From Alphaproteobacteria bacterium (GTDB lineage: Bacteria; Pseudomonadota; Alphaproteobacteria; Caulobacterales; Hyphomonadaceae), in NCBI GenBank assembly GCA_018222605.1, contig JAAEZZ010000003.1, forward strand, positions 248,001 to 312,000: DNA of 64,000 nt, in the 5' to 3' direction. Made by a program: the position numbers and the translations under genes. Below are positions 62,142-64,000 of this stretch, one piece after another. The notes below the pieces were generated by a model. That model had not been told where the DNA came from, did not search any database, and saw only the letters and a program-made list of their open reading frames with translations. Position 1 is the first letter of the stretch, and each line of letters begins with the position of its first letter.

Positions 62142-62741
62142 ATGGGTAGCGAAGACTTGAAAATCGAGACGTCAGACGAGCGCCGAACTCTTCAAATCGT
62201 ACTATGGCTAAACATACTCATAGCCATTGGCTTTTTTGTCACAGGCTGGTTCGGCGACTCCAATGCCCTCCTGGCGAACGGGCTGGATAATTCCTCGGAC
62301 GCGATTGTGTATGGCTTGAGCCTGCTTGCACTTACACGTTCGCAGATCTGGAAACGCAACGCCGCTCGACTGTCAGGTGGAATGCTTCTTGTATTTGCCG
62401 TCGGCGTCGCCGGCGACGCAATCCGTCGATACTTTGAAGGATCTGAACCCCTCGGTCTCATCATGCTGGCAATGGCCGCGATTGCAGGTGTTGTAAATCT
62501 GATCTGTCTCTGGCTTTTGAAAAAAATAGAAAAGAAGGATGTAAACCTGCGAGCCGCTACAACATTTAGTTTCAATGACTTCATCTCGAATGGGGGGATC
62601 ATTATCGCGGGCGTAATCGTACTGTGGACTGGGTCCAACTGGCCAGATCTGCTTGTCGGATTGGGAGTCGCGGCGATTGCGGTATATGGTGGAATCGATA
62701 TTCTGCGCGATGCGCATGCTGATAAGCATCAGTCAGAATGA
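62142..62741 (+). CDS. CDF-family cation transporter
   Basis: Membrane protein of 199 residues with six helices and no C-terminal cytoplasmic domain, as in short CDF proteins. Metal-site pattern NGLDNSSDAIVYG near residue 45 and FNDFISNGGII near 146 occupy the positions of the HxxxD pairs of CDF transporters, but with Asn/Asp in place of His, so ion selectivity may differ. It begins one base after the truncated methyltransferase frame. It could partly replace the broken czcD. Confidence 0.82.
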   Translation: MGSEDLKIETSDERRTLQIVLWLNILIAIGFFVTGWFGDSNALLANGLDNSSDAIVYGLSLLALTRSQIWKRNAARLSGGMLLVFAVGVAGDAIRRYFEGSEPLGLIMLAMAAIAGVVNLICLWLLKKIEKKDVNLRAATTFSFNDFISNGGIIIAGVIVLWTGSNWPDLLVGLGVAAIAVYGGIDILRDAHADKHQSE

Positions 62742-62926
62742 TGCCCCAAACCCGGAATGAAACAAGTGCGTAAAATTCTCAAAATGGTGCGCGCGCAGCG
62801 TCACTGGGCCTCGCATGATGGGTTCCCAAGCGTTACCGTAACAAATATTTACTCGATCAACTTTCTATTCCGGCATTGAATTTGCTTTCCCTGTTGAGTT
62901 GAATCTCTCTAGGGGAACGAGGACAA

Positions 62927-63754
62927 ATGTCCCGGCTGGCAGATCATATAAGTGCCTATGACTACACATGGTTGTTGTCAGACAGCAGATGGGCCTGGGA
63001 GTTCCTGCGCCGAAACCGCCGGTTTCTTGAGGACTCGTCGCTTCCTTCCGCGAGTGAGCTTAGTTTCGCTCCCGCCTGCCATCAGATCACCCTCGTGCGC
63101 CCTAGAGCCTCTCAGGCGCTTGCTGAGCGATGGGGGCTCGCCTTCTTCCCGGATCCAGAGGATAGCGGCCTTGAAGCCGACGCGTTCTGGTCGGGAGGTC
63201 TCTATCCGAGGCGGGTTCACATGCAAGTTTCTCCGAGTGGTCCTAATGAATCCTGTGAATTCTATGATCGCACTGTTGGCATCTGCAGGATCACGCACTT
63301 CACCGACCTCGCCGGCCGCGAACAATTTCTTCTCAAGGGAAATGGCTGCGTCATTCAGGTATTCTGCACGGGCATGTCACTTCTGGCCCGCGAACCTGTC
63401 AAGCTCAGCTTCATCATCGACAGTCTCGACGAATTCCAGGCCAAGCTGAAAACGCTCCAGCGCGCCCAGCGTGTCTATGACCCGCAAGCAGAGGCGGATA
63501 TCCCGGAATGGACTCGCCATTCCTTGGCCCTTCGCAATGCGCTGGTCGCACTCGATTGTCATGATGCCAAACTCTCATATTTTGAGACGGCGGGGTTCAT
63601 ATATGGCGAAGAACGGGCCCGCGAAGCCTGGGACAGCCCAAGCCGAGCGATGAAAGACGAGATGAGACGTGCCCTTGCCCGCGGCCGTGACCTGCGGGAC
63701 GGCGGTTATGCAACGCTTCTCGGACCCGTCGAAAACGCGCTTCTTTTAGCCTGA
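62927..63754 (+). CDS. DUF6499/DUF2285-type protein of conjugative elements
   Basis: Protein of 275 residues with the N-terminal motif ISAYDYTWLLSDSRWAWEFL and RRN found in DUF6499 proteins, and a C-terminal region resembling DUF2285 (IDSLDEFQAKLKTLQRAQRV). Such proteins are common near the ends of alphaproteobacterial integrative conjugative elements and trb-type islands; their function is unproven, perhaps transcriptional control. It is followed 52 bases later by a second gene of the same kind. Confidence 0.75.
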   Translation: MSRLADHISAYDYTWLLSDSRWAWEFLRRNRRFLEDSSLPSASELSFAPACHQITLVRPRASQALAERWGLAFFPDPEDSGLEADAFWSGGLYPRRVHMQVSPSGPNESCEFYDRTVGICRITHFTDLAGREQFLLKGNGCVIQVFCTGMSLLAREPVKLSFIIDSLDEFQAKLKTLQRAQRVYDPQAEADIPEWTRHSLALRNALVALDCHDAKLSYFETAGFIYGEERAREAWDSPSRAMKDEMRRALARGRDLRDGGYATLLGPVENALLLA

Positions 63755-63806
63755 AGTAGAATTTTGGCACCTCTTTTGCAGCACCCGCTTGTGAAGGAGG
63801 CACCTG

Positions 63807-64000
63807 ATGAGTCCCGCCGACACACCCTCGGTCCGTATTGATCTGGATGACTACGCCTATACTTGCCGACTCTCCAGAAGTCGCTGGGCTTGGGAATTTC
63901 TTCGGCGAAATAGCGAATTCAGGCAAGCCGCCCTGCGGGCTGGCGACTCACAGATATCTGAAAAGCCAGCCTGTCACGGCATCCGGCTGCTCCGGCCGCT
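63807..64000 (+). CDS. Second DUF6499-type protein (3' truncated by window edge)
   Basis: The first 64 codons are visible: YAYTCRLSRSRWAWEFLRRN aligns with the previous gene's YDYTWLLSDSRWAWEFLRRN, and PACHGIRLLRP with PACHQITLVRP. The start has GAAGGAGG 7 bases upstream. It is therefore a paralogue of the preceding gene and continues beyond the window. Confidence 0.78.
   Translation, partial: MSPADTPSVRIDLDDYAYTCRLSRSRWAWEFLRRNSEFRQAALRAGDSQISEKPACHGIRLLRP

Overview
The window looks like an accessory region of an alphaproteobacterial genome. The gene content (DUF305, DUF6499/DUF2285, a Rieske remnant of alphaproteobacterial type, copper and czc cassettes) would suit a marine Hyphomonadaceae/Maricaulales-type organism, but that is inference. 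No rRNA, tRNA or CRISPR array was recognised.

Left half (about 1-39.4 kb): a stress, central-carbon and copper island. In order it holds an ABC-2 permease and a DUF6629 protein; a Tat-exported multicopper oxidase; an IS3-family insertion (3656-5086); a cfa-ppk2 operon divergent from an ECF sigma factor; an operon of a small Cys protein, a DUF3141 PhaC-like hydrolase, acetate kinase, phosphate acetyltransferase and thiolase; a FabI-like / YHS / CopB P-type ATPase / DUF2933 / methyltransferase operon; patatin, desaturase and FAD oxidoreductase genes; a broken Rieske gene; a Met/His-rich periplasmic protein divergent from a DMT exporter; a CnrYXH-like sigma/anti-sigma/sensor operon; copAB; a lone DUF3644 gene; an ATP-grasp gene; and a phosphoketolase - beta-CASP hydrolase - thymidine/AMP phosphorylase - PRPP synthase operon.

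The most striking observation is a repeated promoter-like element, AGGG-N16-CGTA (best form TGAGGGN-N15-CGTA). It occurs with identical spacing at ten places in the left half, always in a gap or just upstream of a start and always pointing at the gene: multicopper oxidase, cfa-ppk2, ECF sigma, fabI-copB, Met-rich protein, DMT exporter, cnrYXH-like operon, a membrane protein, copAB and the phosphoketolase operon. This suggests one ECF-sigma regulon joining copper handling, membrane lipid change and acetyl-phosphate metabolism. An FNR-type box and a perfect 23-bp palindrome precede an EF-hand gene near 38.8 kb.

Boundary (39.4-40.1 kb): no intact gene, but tails of two unrelated genes (a K+ channel and an unknown reading frame) abut head to head, as at a recombination junction.

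Right half (40.1-62.7 kb, apparently more GC-rich by eye): a metal-resistance cassette. It contains DUF305 and MBL-rhodanese proteins, CsoR with its operator, a complete CusCBA-like system with CusF-like proteins, a mer operon (merR, T, P, A) with a merF/merA relic, and a czc-type cluster (MerR-family regulator, czcI, C, B, A, D) in which czcC has a nonsense codon, czcD is badly broken and a czcN-like gene is truncated. The window ends in two tandem DUF6499-type genes typical of integrative conjugative elements.
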